In this document: piece by piece, positions 1-9,091 of the stretch | Layout of the letters: every line of letters begins with the position of its first letter | How positions within the stretch are numbered: position 1 is the first letter of the stretch | Assembly: GCF_004348735.1 (NCBI RefSeq) | Contig: NZ_SMKT01000073.1 | Span: 1 to 42,186, forward strand | Source: Actinomadura sp. KC06 | Lineage (GTDB): Bacteria > Actinomycetota > Actinomycetes > Streptosporangiales > Streptosporangiaceae | Direction of reading: 5' to 3' | Length of the DNA stretch: 42,186 nt | Made by a program: the position numbers and the translations under genes | Notes under the pieces: model-generated | Database searches by the model: none | Told to the model about the DNA's origin: nothing | What the model saw: the letters and a program-made list of their open reading frames with translations, nothing else

Positions 1-2351
1 CCCCCGGAGCGTCCACACCCCCCGAAGCGCCGCCTCCTCAGGCCCCCGGCCCCCCAGCGGACGCCGCCGCGTCCGAGCCCGCAGATCCGTCCAGGCCCAC
101 GCCGGCCACGATTCCACCGTCTGCCGCCCGGGTGCGCCGTAGGCTCGCCAGGTTGGGCGCCCAGCGCGGCCCCGCTATGAACCCGGTACTCGAACCACTG
201 ATCAAGACGGTCCGCAACACCCACCCGAAGGCGGACCTGCGGCTCATCGAGCGCGCCTACGACGTGGCCGCGCACTACCATCGCAACCAGAAGCGCAAGA
301 GCGGCGACCCGTACATCACGCATCCGCTCGCCGTCGCGACCATCCTCGCCGAGCTCGGCATGAACACCGAGACGCTCTGCGCGGCGCTGCTGCACGACAC
401 CGTCGAGGACACCCCGTACACCCTGGAGCAGCTCACCGCCGACTTCGGCGACGAGATCGGCGCGCTGGTCGACGGCGTCACCAAGCTCGACAAGGTCAAG
501 TACGGGGAGGCCGCCGAGGCCGAGACCGTCCGCAAGATGGTCGTGGCGATGTCCCGCGACATCCGCGTCCTGGTGATCAAGCTCGGCGACCGGCTGCACA
601 ACATGCGGACGCTGCGCTACATGCCGCGGCACAAGCAGGAGAAGAAGGCCCGCGAGACCCTCGAGGTGTTCGCGCCGCTCGCGCACCGCCTCGGCATGAA
701 CACGCTGAAGTGGGAGCTGGAGGACCTCGCGTTCGCCACGATGTACCCGAAGCGGTTCGACGAGATCGCCCGGCTGGTGTCCGAGCGCGCCCCGCGCCGC
801 GACGTCTACCTGCAGGAAGTGATCGAGAACGTCTCCACCGACCTGCGCGAGGCCCGGATCAAGGCCACCGTGACCGGACGGCCCAAGCACTACTACTCGA
901 TCTACCAGAAGATGATCGCGCGGGACGTCTCCTTCGATGACATCTACGACCTGGTCGGCATCCGGGTCCTCGTCGACAGCGTCCGCGACTGCTACGCCGC
1001 GCTCGGCTCGATCCACGCGCGATGGAACCCGGTCCCCGGCCGGTTCAAGGACTACATCGCGATGCCGAAGTTCAACATGTACCAGTCGCTGCACACGACG
1101 GTGATCGGCCCGGAGGGCAAGCCCGTCGAGCTGCAGATCCGGACGTGGGGCATGCACCGCCGCGCCGAGTACGGCGTCGCCGCGCACTGGAAGTACAAGG
1201 AGGAGACGGTCGGCGGCCGCAAGGCCGGTGACATGCAGTGGCTCCGCCAGCTCCTCGACTGGCAGAAGGAGACCGCCGACCCGGCCGAGTTCCTGGAGTC
1301 GCTGCGATTCGACCTGTCGGTCTCCGAGGTGTTCGTGTTCACCCCGAAGGGCGACGTGATCGCGCTGCCGCAGGGCGCGACGCCGGTCGACTTCGCGTAC
1401 GCGATCCACACCGAGGTCGGGCACCGATGTATCGGCGCCCGCGTCAACGGCCGTCTCGTGCCCCTCGAGTCGACCCTCGACAACGGCGACACCGTCGAGG
1501 TGTTCACCTCCAAGTCGCAGGACGCCGGCCCGAGCCGCGACTGGCTCGGCTTCGTCAAGAGCGCCCGCGCCCGCAACAAGATCAAGCACTGGTTCTCCAA
1601 GGAGCGCCGCGACACCGCGATCGAGTCCGGCAAGGACGCCATCGCCCGCGCGATGCGCAAGCAGAACATGCCGCTGCAGCGGATGATGTCCGGGGAGGCG
1701 CTGCTCGCCCTCGCCCGCGACATGCGCTACCCGGACGTGTCGTCCCTGTACGCGGCCGTCGGCGAGAGCCAGGTGTCGGCGCAGAACGTCGTCCAGAAGC
1801 TCGTGGACGCCCTCGGCGGCGTGGAGAGCGCCGACGAGGACCTCGCCGAGATCGCGCTGCCGACCCGCCGCAAGCGGGGCCGTCCCGTCGGCGACCCGGG
1901 CGTCGTCGTCGCCGACGACCCGGATGTGTGGGTCCGGCTGTCGCGCTGCTGTACCCCCGTGCCCGGCGACGACATCGTCGGGTTCGTGACGCGGGGGCAC
2001 GGCGTGTCCGTGCACCGCGCCGACTGCTCCAACGTCGCGAGCCTGAAGTCGCAGCCCGACCGGCTGATCGACGTCAAATGGTCCCCGGGCGAAGACTCGG
2101 TCTTCCTCGTCGCGATCCAGGTGGAGGCGCTCGACCGGCCGCGGCTGCTGTCGGACGTGACGCGCGTCCTGTCGGACCAGCACGTCAACATCCTGTCGGC
2201 GTCGGTCACCACGACCCGCGACCGGGTCGCCGTGTCACGGTTCACGTTCGAGATGGGCGACCCGAAGCACCTCGGGCACGTGCTGAAGGCCGTCCGGTCC
2301 ATCGACGGGGTCTACGACGTCTACCGGACCACCAGCGGCGCCACCCGGTAG
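1..2351 (+). CDS. relA: Bifunctional (p)ppGpp synthetase/hydrolase RelA/SpoT, 5' partial
   Basis: Makes and degrades the alarmone (p)ppGpp in the cytosol. The frame is open to the left edge: a Pro/Ala-rich stretch with no stop precedes RARLG-like residues and MNPVLEPL, as in the disordered N-terminus of actinobacterial RelA. The true start is therefore probably upstream of the window, although GTG 132 and ATG 177 are in frame. Visible in order: an HD hydrolase domain with HDTVED (about 393-410), a synthetase domain with RPKHYYSIYQKM and YQSLHTTV, a TGS domain, and a C-terminal ACT domain. The synthetase carries RFKD (RxKD class), which in this family marks bifunctional enzymes rather than synthetase-only RelA (ExDD). 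A strong hairpin overlaps the stop codon. The next gene, aspS, is convergent. Confidence 0.97.
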   Translation, partial: PGASTPPEAPPPQAPGPPADAAASEPADPSRPTPATIPPSAARVRRRLARLGAQRGPAMNPVLEPLIKTVRNTHPKADLRLIERAYDVAAHYHRNQKRKSGDPYITHPLAVATILAELGMNTETLCAALLHDTVEDTPYTLEQLTADFGDEIGALVDGVTKLDKVKYGEAAEAETVRKMVVAMSRDIRVLVIKLGDRLHNMRTLRYMPRHKQEKKARETLEVFAPLAHRLGMNTLKWELEDLAFATMYPKRFDEIARLVSERAPRRDVYLQEVIENVSTDLREARIKATVTGRPKHYYSIYQKMIARDVSFDDIYDLVGIRVLVDSVRDCYAALGSIHARWNPVPGRFKDYIAMPKFNMYQSLHTTVIGPEGKPVELQIRTWGMHRRAEYGVAAHWKYKEETVGGRKAGDMQWLRQLLDWQKETADPAEFLESLRFDLSVSEVFVFTPKGDVIALPQGATPVDFAYAIHTEVGHRCIGARVNGRLVPLESTLDNGDTVEVFTSKSQDAGPSRDWLGFVKSARARNKIKHWFSKERRDTAIESGKDAIARAMRKQNMPLQRMMSGEALLALARDMRYPDVSSLYAAVGESQVSAQNVVQKLVDALGGVESADEDLAEIALPTRRKRGRPVGDPGVVVADDPDVWVRLSRCCTPVPGDDIVGFVTRGHGVSVHRADCSNVASLKSQPDRLIDVKWSPGEDSVFLVAIQVEALDRPRLLSDVTRVLSDQHVNILSASVTTTRDRVAVSRFTFEMGDPKHLGHVLKAVRSIDGVYDVYRTTSGATR

Positions 2352-2364
2352 GGGCGGCGCCGCT
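2334..2364 (+). terminator. Hairpin straddling the relA stop codon
   Basis: A perfect 9-bp stem (AGCGGCGCC at 2334-2342 with GGCGCCGCT at 2356-2364) can extend inward by CCC/GGG pairing, and the relA TAG (2349-2351) lies in the loop. It is followed by pyrimidine-rich TCTGTCTTC. It sits between convergent relA and aspS and could act in both directions. The T-tract is imperfect, so this is a likely rather than certain intrinsic terminator. Confidence 0.55.
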
Positions 2365-2390
2365 TCTGTCTTCGGTCGGCCCGTTTCCGC

Positions 2391-4175
2391 TCAGCTCTCG
2401 GCCGGTTCGTCCTCGGGGTTCACGTCGACGCCCGCCTCGGCGCGCTGCTGCGGGGTGATCGGCGTCGGCGCGGCCGTCAGCGGGTCGTAGCCGGACGCCG
2501 CCTTCGGGAACGCGATCACGTCGCGGATCGACTCCTGGCGGGCGAGGAGCATGACGACGCGGTCCCAGCCGAACGCGATCCCGCCGTGCGGCGGGGGCCC
2601 GAACTTGAACGCCTCCAGCAGGAACCCGAACTTCGACTCGGCCTCCTCCTTCGACAGGCCCAGCACGTCGAACACCCGCTGCTGCATCTCCGCGCGGTGG
2701 ATACGGATCGAGCCGCCGCCGATCTCCGTGCCGTTCAGGACGAGGTCGTACGCGTCCGCGAGCGCGCTGCCGGGGTCGTCCTGGAACGTCGCGGCGTACT
2801 CGGGCTTCGGCGCGGTGAACGGGTGGTGCACGGACGTCCAGCCGATCTGCTCGCCCTTGTCGTCCTCCACCGGCTCGAAGATCGGCGCGTCGACGATCCA
2901 CACGAACTTCCAGGCCGACTCGTCGATCAGGTCGCGGCGGCGGCCGATCTCCAGCCGGGCCGCGCCGAGCAGCTCCTGCGTCGCGTGCCGCTTGCCCGCG
3001 CCGAAGAAGACCGCGTCGCCGGCGTCGGCGCCGACCTTCGCGGCCAGGCCCGACTTCTCGGCGTCGGACAGGTTCTTGGCGACGGGCCCGCCGAGCGTCC
3101 CGTCCTCCTGGACGAGCACGTACGCGAGGCCGCGGGCGCCGCGGGCCTTGGCCCAGTCCTGCCAGGCGTCCAGCTCCTTGCGGGTCTGGGCCGCGCCGCC
3201 CGGCATGACGACCGCGCCGATGTAGGGGGCCTGGAACACGCGGAACGACGTCCCGGCGAAGTACTCGGTCATGTCGGTCAGCTCAAGGCCGAACCGCAGG
3301 TCGGGCTTGTCGGACCCGAACCGGGACATCGCGTCTGCATAGGTGATGTGGGGGATCGGGCGGGGGATCTCGTGCCCGGCGATCTCCTTCCACAGCCGCG
3401 CGACGAGGTCCTCGCCGACGGTGAGGACGTCGTCCTGGTCGCAGAACGACATCTCGATGTCGATCTGGGTGAACTCCGGCTGCCGGTCGGCGCGGAAGTC
3501 CTCGTCGCGGTAGCAGCGCGCGATCTGGTAGTAGCGCTCCAGCCCGCCGACCATGAGCAGCTGCTTGAACAGCTGCGGCGACTGCGGCAGCGCGTACCAG
3601 TGGCCGGGCTGCAGCCGGACGGGGACGAGGAAGTCGCGGGCGCCCTCCGGCGTCGACCGGGTCAGCGTCGGGGTCTCGACGTTGACGAAGCCGTGCTCGC
3701 GCATCACCTCGTGCGTCAGGAACGACGCCTCGGACCGGATCTTCATGGCCCGCGCGACGGCGTCGCGGCGCAGGTCGAGGTACCGGTACTTGAGGCGGAT
3801 CTCCTCGTTGACGTTGACGTCGCCCTCGATGGGGAACGGCAGCGGCGCCGCGTCCGACAGCACCTCGATGTCGGCGGCGGCGACCTCCACGTCCCCGGTC
3901 GGCAGCTCGGGGTTCTCGTTGCCCTCCGGGCGGACGCGGACCACGCCGACGACCTTGACGCAGAACTCCGAGCGCAGGTCGTGCACTCCATGCATTACAC
4001 CGCCCGAACCCACCTCCTCCTCCCGGAAGACGACCTGCGCGGTGCCGGACGCGTCGCGCAGGTCGATGAACGTGACGCCGCCGTGGTCGCGGCGGCGGCC
4101 GACCCAGCCGGCCAGCGTGACCTGCTGTCCGGCGTGCTCCTTGCGGAGCGTCCCCGCCTCGTGCGAGCGGATCAT
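2391..4175 (-). CDS. aspS: Aspartyl-tRNA synthetase (possibly Asp/Asn non-discriminating)
   Basis: Class II synthetase charging tRNA-Asp; 594 aa, the usual bacterial length. It has an N-terminal OB-fold anticodon-binding domain (about 1-110), motif 2 with RDED near residue 223, a bacterial GAD insertion (about 290-420), and motif 3 with GGIAFGWDR near the C-terminus. ATG 4175 was chosen because MIRSHEAGTL matches the family N-terminus; the longer upstream frame is a GC artefact. The ATG overlaps the hisS stop by 4 nt (ATGA, 4172-4175), implying translational coupling. The residue after RRRD is His31, where E. coli has Leu30. His there is reported in bacterial AspRS enzymes that also charge tRNA-Asn. 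That would require GatCAB, which is not in this window, so the relaxed specificity is inference. Confidence 0.97.
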   Translation of the reverse strand: MIRSHEAGTLRKEHAGQQVTLAGWVGRRRDHGGVTFIDLRDASGTAQVVFREEEVGSGGVMHGVHDLRSEFCVKVVGVVRVRPEGNENPELPTGDVEVAAADIEVLSDAAPLPFPIEGDVNVNEEIRLKYRYLDLRRDAVARAMKIRSEASFLTHEVMREHGFVNVETPTLTRSTPEGARDFLVPVRLQPGHWYALPQSPQLFKQLLMVGGLERYYQIARCYRDEDFRADRQPEFTQIDIEMSFCDQDDVLTVGEDLVARLWKEIAGHEIPRPIPHITYADAMSRFGSDKPDLRFGLELTDMTEYFAGTSFRVFQAPYIGAVVMPGGAAQTRKELDAWQDWAKARGARGLAYVLVQEDGTLGGPVAKNLSDAEKSGLAAKVGADAGDAVFFGAGKRHATQELLGAARLEIGRRRDLIDESAWKFVWIVDAPIFEPVEDDKGEQIGWTSVHHPFTAPKPEYAATFQDDPGSALADAYDLVLNGTEIGGGSIRIHRAEMQQRVFDVLGLSKEEAESKFGFLLEAFKFGPPPHGGIAFGWDRVVMLLARQESIRDVIAFPKAASGYDPLTAAPTPITPQQRAEAGVDVNPEDEPAES

Positions 4176-5452
4176 GGTGCGAGCCTTTCCTTCAACGTCG
4201 TGATGATGTCGGCGAGCGGGACGGCGGTCTGCTCGCCCTCGGCCAGATCCTTGACCTGGGCGACGCCGTCCGCGATATCTCGCTCCCCGAGGATCACGGC
4301 GTACCGGGCGCCGGAGCGGTCGGCGTCCTTCATGGCGCCCTTCAGCCGCTTCCCGCCGAACGCCATGTCGGCGGCGATCCCGGCCCGGCGCAGTTCGTCG
4401 ACCAGCGTGAACAGCCGGCGTTCCGCGGCCTCGCCGAGCGGCACCCCGAACGCCTCGCAGCGCGGCGCGACGGCGAGCGCGGCGGCCCCGTCCTCCTGCC
4501 GTTCGGCGTCGACCGCGAGGAGGGTGCGATCCAGGCCGACGGCGAACCCGATGCCGGGCAGTGGCGGGCCGCCGATGTCCTCCGACAGGCCGTCGTAGCG
4601 CCCGCCGCCGCCGATGCCGGACTGCGCGCCCAGCAGCGGGTGGTCGAACTCGTACGTCGTGCGGGTGTAGTAGTCGAGGCCGCGGACGAGGGCCGGGGTG
4701 TCCTCCCACGCGATGCCGAGGTCGGCGAGCAGCTCCCGGACCCGGTCGTGGTGCGCCTTGCAGGCCGGGCACAGGTGGTCGGCCATCAGCGGGGCGTCCG
4801 CGAGCTGGGCCCGCACCTGGGGGCGCTTGTCGTCCAGCACCCGCAGCGGGTTGATCTCGACGCGGGCGCGGGTGTCCTCGTCAAGGTCGAGGCCGCGGAG
4901 GAAGTCCTGCAGCAGCGCCCGGTAGGCCGGACGGCACTCGCGGCAGCCGAGCGAGTTCAGCAGCAGCCGCACCCGCGTCAGGCCGAGGGAGCGGTACCAG
5001 TTCCACGCGATCGCGATCGTCTCGGCGTCGACCCGCGGGTCCTCGCTGCCGATCGCCTCCAGGTCGAGCTGGTAGAACTGCCGGTAGCGGCCCTGCTGCG
5101 GCCTCTCCGCCCGGAACGCGGGGCCGGACGTCCACACCTTCACCGGCAGCGCGCCCTTGTGCAGGTTGTTCTCCAGGACGGCCCGCAGCACCGTCGCGGT
5201 GAACTCCGGACGCAGCGTCAGCGACCGGCCGCCCCTGTCCTCGAACGTGTACATCTCCTTGGACACCACGTCCGTCGACTCTCCGACGCCGCGCTTGAAC
5301 AGATTGGTGTCCTCGAAAACGGCCAGTTCCATATAGCCGTAACCGGCCAGCCGCGCCTGCTCGGCGAACGCCTCGCGGACGGCGTAGAAGAGGTCCGCGC
5401 GCGGCGGAACGTATTCACTGACCCCCTTGGGGGCCCGGAAGCTCGAACTCAT
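4172..5452 (-). CDS. hisS: Histidyl-tRNA synthetase
   Basis: Class II synthetase charging tRNA-His; 426 aa. Motif 2 is seen around RAERPQQGRYRQFYQLD (about 114-130). The HisRS-specific peptide RGLDYYTRTTYEF is at about 257-269, and GIGGGGRYDGL with GIGFAVGLDR follows as motif 3. Two Cys pairs, C170/C173 and C228/C231, lie in the insertion and could bind zinc. Starts at ATG 5452, 12 nt after the stop of the MBL hydrolase gene, and ends in a 4-nt overlap with aspS, so MBL-hisS-aspS looks like one minus-strand operon. Confidence 0.97.
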   Translation of the reverse strand: MSSSFRAPKGVSEYVPPRADLFYAVREAFAEQARLAGYGYMELAVFEDTNLFKRGVGESTDVVSKEMYTFEDRGGRSLTLRPEFTATVLRAVLENNLHKGALPVKVWTSGPAFRAERPQQGRYRQFYQLDLEAIGSEDPRVDAETIAIAWNWYRSLGLTRVRLLLNSLGCRECRPAYRALLQDFLRGLDLDEDTRARVEINPLRVLDDKRPQVRAQLADAPLMADHLCPACKAHHDRVRELLADLGIAWEDTPALVRGLDYYTRTTYEFDHPLLGAQSGIGGGGRYDGLSEDIGGPPLPGIGFAVGLDRTLLAVDAERQEDGAAALAVAPRCEAFGVPLGEAAERRLFTLVDELRRAGIAADMAFGGKRLKGAMKDADRSGARYAVILGERDIADGVAQVKDLAEGEQTAVPLADIITTLKERLAP

Positions 5453-5464
5453 GGTCTCTCTGGC

Positions 5465-6160
5465 TCAGAATCCCTTGTTGGGCCCGTCCGCCGGAATCAG
5501 TTCCGACAAGAACGGATTGGTCGCGCGTTCGCGGCCGATTGTGGTCTGCTCGCCGTGGCCGGGAAGGACGGCCGTCTCGTCGGGCATGGTGAGGCACACC
5601 CGCGACAGGCTCGCGAGGATCTCCTCGTACGATCCGCCCGGCAGGTCGGTGCGCCCGATGGACCCGGCGAACAGCAGGTCGCCGGTGAACATCACGTCCG
5701 GGATCTCCTGCGTCTTCGGGGTCCGGAACGTCACCGACCCGGGCGTATGGCCCGGCGCGTGGTCGACGGTGAAGCGCAGCCCGGCCAGCTCCAGCGCCGA
5801 CCCGTCGCCCAGTTCCCGCACGTCGTCCGGCTCCGCCAGCTCCAGGCCGCCGAACAGCTGCTGGCCCGCGCCGAGCGAGAGGCCCTTCGCCGGATCGGTG
5901 AGCAGGTCGCGGTCGTCGGGATGGATGTAGGCGGGGACGTCCTTCGCGCCGCAGACCGGGGCCACCGACCAGACGTGGTCGATGTGGCCGTGCGTCAGCA
6001 GCACCGCGACCGGCTTCAGCCGGTGCTCGCGCAGAATGGCGTCGATCCCCGCCTCGGCGTCCTGGCCGGGATCGATGATGACGCACTCCTCACCCGCTGC
6101 GGGCGCCACGACATAGCAGTTCGCGGCGAATGATCCGGCGGGGAACCCGGCGACGAGCAC
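5465..6160 (-). CDS. MBL-fold hydrolase (glyoxalase II-like)
   Basis: Metallo-beta-lactamase-fold hydrolase of 231 aa, expected to bind two metal ions and hydrolyse a thioester or similar bond. The substrate is not known from sequence; actinomycetes use mycothiol rather than glutathione, so a glutathione thioester is unlikely. Metal motifs: THGHIDH (about 56-62), HAPGHTPGS, TGDLLF and a C-terminal PGHGEQT. The GTG start at 6160 was chosen because AAGGAAGGA lies 5 nt upstream and translation begins MLVAGFPAGSFAANCY, the usual beginning of this family next to actinobacterial hisS; the much longer open frame upstream is spurious. First gene of the likely MBL-hisS-aspS operon and divergent from the cyclophilin gene. 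Confidence 0.9.
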   Translation of the reverse strand: MLVAGFPAGSFAANCYVVAPAAGEECVIIDPGQDAEAGIDAILREHRLKPVAVLLTHGHIDHVWSVAPVCGAKDVPAYIHPDDRDLLTDPAKGLSLGAGQQLFGGLELAEPDDVRELGDGSALELAGLRFTVDHAPGHTPGSVTFRTPKTQEIPDVMFTGDLLFAGSIGRTDLPGGSYEEILASLSRVCLTMPDETAVLPGHGEQTTIGRERATNPFLSELIPADGPNKGF

Positions 6161-6391
6161 GGTCGTCCTTCCTTGGAACCATCTCGGGTGGGCGTGTCCG
6201 AGGGTACCGGCGCGGCCATTGCCTCCGCGAACGAGATAGCACCGTCGCCGTGTCGCGAGTGCGCCCGGGAGACGCCCGTCCCGCGCGAAAGGCCGGGCCG
6301 CAAACCGCTCCCTGAAAGCGGAGGCGCTTTTACTCGCGGGTGCCGCTACTATGCGCTGCACGTTCAACTGATCACACCGGAGGGGCAGCAC

Positions 6392-7138
6392 GTGGCGGGG
6401 AAGGACCGCAAGAAGGAGCTCGCGCGGCAACGCTACGAGCGCCAGCAGCAGCGACGGGCGCAGGAGGCGGCGAAGGCCCGCCGCCTCAAGATCATCAGCT
6501 CCGCCGCGGCGGTGGCGGTCATCGCCGTCGGCGGCGCGGTGTTCGTGGTCGTCAGCCGGGACGACGAGTCCACGGCCGCCGGGCCGAAGTGCGACTACAA
6601 GTCTTCGCAGGAGGCCGCGTCCAAGGACGTCGGCAAGCCGCCAGCCAAGCCCGCGAGCACGGGCACGGTGCAGGCGACGGTCAAGACCAACCAGGGCGAC
6701 GTGGAGATGCAGCTGTACGGCGCGAAGGCGCCCTGCGCGGTCAACTCCTTCACCCACCTGGCGCAGAAGAATTTCTATGACAAGAGCCCGTGCCACCGGC
6801 TCACGAGCGGCGGCCTGAACGTTCTCCAATGCGGCGACCCCACCGGCAAGGGAACGGGCGGGCCGGGTTACCAGTTCGCCAACGAGAACACCGACGGCGC
6901 CATGTACACCGAAGGCACGCTCGCCATGGCGCACAGCAAGCTGCCCGACTCCAACGGCAGCCAGTTCTTCATGGTGTACAAGGACTCGCAGCTTCCGCCC
7001 GACTACACCGTGTTCGGGAAGATAACCAAGGGGCTGGACGTGCTGAAGAAGGTCGCCGCCGAGGGCTCTGACCCGAAAGGCGATGGCAAGCCCAAAAAGC
7101 AGGTAGAGATCCAGGACGTCGCGATCGCCGGGAAATAG
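6392..7138 (+). CDS. Membrane-anchored cyclophilin-type peptidyl-prolyl isomerase
   Basis: Cis-trans prolyl isomerase, 248 aa, anchored with the catalytic domain outside the membrane. Start GTG 6392 has GGAGGGG at 6379-6385 six nt upstream. The N-terminus is a charged Lys/Arg/Gln-rich stretch (1-31), then one membrane segment (about 33-53), a short linker, and a cyclophilin domain from about residue 88. The catalytic Arg lies in CHRLTSGG, and GSQFFM and the YTVFGKI block are present. Two Cys flank the Arg segment and could form a disulfide, consistent with an external location. The neighbourhood (relA, hisS) is the usual actinobacterial one. The 231-nt divergent gap to the MBL gene has only a weak -10-like TACTAT at 6347-6352. 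Confidence 0.9.
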   Translation: MAGKDRKKELARQRYERQQQRRAQEAAKARRLKIISSAAAVAVIAVGGAVFVVVSRDDESTAAGPKCDYKSSQEAASKDVGKPPAKPASTGTVQATVKTNQGDVEMQLYGAKAPCAVNSFTHLAQKNFYDKSPCHRLTSGGLNVLQCGDPTGKGTGGPGYQFANENTDGAMYTEGTLAMAHSKLPDSNGSQFFMVYKDSQLPPDYTVFGKITKGLDVLKKVAAEGSDPKGDGKPKKQVEIQDVAIAGK

Positions 7139-7211
7139 GCGAACGGGATACTAAGGTGTGGAGGGTCCGGAGGGCGTGCGCCCGTCCGGACCCGCGATTC
7201 AGGAGGCAAGG

Positions 7212-8447
7212 GTGTCCAGCGCGACCGATCCCTGGGGCCGGGTGGACGAGGACGGCACCGTCTATGTCAAGACGTCCGACGGCGAGCGGGTCGTCGGCTC
7301 CTGGCAGGCCGGTGCGCCCGAAGAGGCCCTGGCCTACTTCAAGCGCAAGTACGACTCGCTCGTCACCGAGATCGGCCTGCTCGAACAGCGCGTCCGCACC
7401 ACCGATCTGCAGCCCTCGCAGGCGCAGCAGAGCATCGACCGGCTCCGCGAGGCGGTGTCCGAGGCGCACGCCGTCGGCGACCTGGACGCGCTCGGCCGCC
7501 GCCTGGACGGCCTGAGCGAGCAGGTCGGGCGCCGCCGCGAGGAGGTCAAGGCCCAGCGCGAGCAGCACCGCCACGAGGCCCGCGAGGTCAAGGAGCGGAT
7601 CGTCGCCGAGGCCGAGCGGATCGCGGTCGAGGAGACCCACTGGAAGAACGGCGGGGAGCGGCTGCGCCAGCTCGTCGAGGAGTGGAAGGCCGCCGACCGC
7701 ATCGACCGGCCCACCGAGACCGCCCTGTGGAAGCGGCTGTCGTCGGCCCGCAACGCCTTCACCAAGCGCCGCAAGGCCTACTTCGCCACCCTGGACGACC
7801 AGCGCGAGGAGTCTCGCAGGGAGAAGGAGCGCCTGGTCGCCGAGGCCGAGGCGATGTCGGGCTCCACCGACTGGGGCGAGACGGCCGCCGCCTACCGCGA
7901 CCTGATGCGCCGCTGGAAGACGGCGGGCCGCGCCTCCCGCGACGCCGAGGAAGACCTGTGGGCCCGCTTCAAGGGCGCCCAGGACACCTTCTTCCAAGCC
8001 CGCAGCGCCGCGTTCGCCGAGCGCGACGCCGAGTTCCGCGAGCACGCCGAGGAGAAGGAGAAGATCCTGGCCGAGGCCGAGCGGCTGTTGCCCGTCAGGG
8101 ACGTCCGGGCGGCCCGGCAGGCGCTGCGCGCGATCCAGGAGCGCTGGGAGGCCGCCGGGATGGTGCCCCGCGACCAGCGCGACCGCCTGGAGGGCCGGCT
8201 CCGCAAGATCGAGGAGACCGTCCGGGCCGCTGAGGAGAACGAGTGGCGCCGCACCAACCCCGAGGCCCGCGCCCGCGCCGAGGCCACGGTCACCCAGCTG
8301 CGCAGCTCCATCGAGCAGCTCGAACGCCGCCTGGGCAAGGCCCGCGACGCCGGCCGCGAAAAGGACGTCAAGGAAGCCGAAGAGGCCCTCAACGCCCGCC
8401 GCGCCTGGCTCGAAGAGGCCGAACGCACCCTCGCAGAATTCTCGTAG
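7212..8447 (+). CDS. DUF349-repeat coiled-coil protein
   Basis: 411-aa, highly charged, largely alpha-helical protein without signal peptide or membrane segment. At least three tandem DUF349-type repeats are visible, each with a conserved W-K/E-x-A-G/D core: EEWKAADR, RRWKTAGRA and ERWEAAGMV. The C-terminus is a Glu/Arg-rich coiled coil. Start GTG 7212 was chosen over an in-frame ATG 7158 because AGGAGG (7201-7206) lies 5 nt upstream. DUF349 proteins are common in actinobacteria near relA and the cyclophilin; their biochemical role is not settled and I infer none. The stop TAG (8445-8447) directly abuts the stop of the convergent next gene. Confidence 0.9.
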   Translation: MSSATDPWGRVDEDGTVYVKTSDGERVVGSWQAGAPEEALAYFKRKYDSLVTEIGLLEQRVRTTDLQPSQAQQSIDRLREAVSEAHAVGDLDALGRRLDGLSEQVGRRREEVKAQREQHRHEAREVKERIVAEAERIAVEETHWKNGGERLRQLVEEWKAADRIDRPTETALWKRLSSARNAFTKRRKAYFATLDDQREESRREKERLVAEAEAMSGSTDWGETAAAYRDLMRRWKTAGRASRDAEEDLWARFKGAQDTFFQARSAAFAERDAEFREHAEEKEKILAEAERLLPVRDVRAARQALRAIQERWEAAGMVPRDQRDRLEGRLRKIEETVRAAEENEWRRTNPEARARAEATVTQLRSSIEQLERRLGKARDAGREKDVKEAEEALNARRAWLEEAERTLAEFS

Positions 8448-8468
8448 CTAGGCCACTGCACGGCCTAG
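8448..8468. terminator. Inverted repeat between convergent genes
   Basis: A perfect 7-bp inverted repeat (CTAGGCC 8448-8454, 7-nt loop, GGCCTAG 8462-8468) lies right after the DUF349 stop and inside the last codons of the convergent gene. No T-tract follows on either strand, so it is only a candidate bidirectional terminator. Confidence 0.35.
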
Positions 8469-9014
8469 GAAGGCAAGTAGGCGGGTTTGTTCTGTGGCGC
8501 CCCTCGGGGGTGTGAGGGGCGGGGCCAGGTGGCCCTTGGCCCTGAGGGGGGCCGAGACGACCTGGGCGGTGGCGAAGGCGTGGTGGACGAGGTCAGGGTC
8601 GAGGCGTGACGGCTGGCCCGTCGCCTGTGCCAGGTCCCAGGCGTGGACGAGCGGCTCCAGGATGTAGGCCTCCAGGTAGTCGGCCAGCGGCAGGAGGCCC
8701 AGGGCGCCGAAGGGGATGAGGCCGTCCAGGGCGTCCTGGGTCAGCGCCTCGGCGCATTCCTTGCGGGCCGTCCGCCAGCTCATCAGGACGTCCTCCTGGA
8801 CGAACCGGGACGGGTCGCGGCTCACGTCCGGCACAGGCTCACCGGAGGCCAGGGCCCGGACCAGGTGCTGCCCGCCGGTGACGTGGCCCGCGACGTCCCG
8901 GGCGGTCCACCCCGCGCAGGGCGACGACGCGTCCCAGCCGTCCCGGGAGACGCCGGCGACCAGGCCCTCGAACAGGTCGAGGGCCCGGTGGTAGCCGCTG
9001 AGGTTCTGAGCCAT
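8448..9014 (-). CDS. Mycothiol-dependent maleylpyruvate isomerase/DinB-like family protein
   Basis: 188-aa protein of the TIGR03086/maleylpyruvate-isomerase N-terminal type, a four-helix DinB-like fold that often binds a metal and mycothiol. Visible: SPCAGWTARDVAGHV near residues 31-45, the usual PC-W-V-x-DV-x-H block with the metal-ligand His, and EPLVHAWDLAQATG near 132-145. Substrate unknown. ATG 9014 (MAQNLSGYHRAL) was chosen over a start 36 nt upstream because family members begin just before the first helix. Convergent with the DUF349 gene with zero spacing between stops. Apparently monocistronic. Confidence 0.8.
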   Translation of the reverse strand: MAQNLSGYHRALDLFEGLVAGVSRDGWDASSPCAGWTARDVAGHVTGGQHLVRALASGEPVPDVSRDPSRFVQEDVLMSWRTARKECAEALTQDALDGLIPFGALGLLPLADYLEAYILEPLVHAWDLAQATGQPSRLDPDLVHHAFATAQVVSAPLRAKGHLAPPLTPPRGATEQTRLLAFLGRAVA

Positions 9015-9091
9015 GCTGGTCAGTGACGCGCGATCCGACCGGCCTGTCAAGCGCTATCGCGAAGGTCGCCTCACTCGTCCGGCGGGGCGGG

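Noticed and set aside
2586..4598. 670-aa open frame on the plus strand opposite aspS and hisS
   Set aside because: Antisense to two clear synthetase genes, biased Arg/Gly/Val/Asp composition typical of high-GC shadow frames, no motif and no ribosome site.
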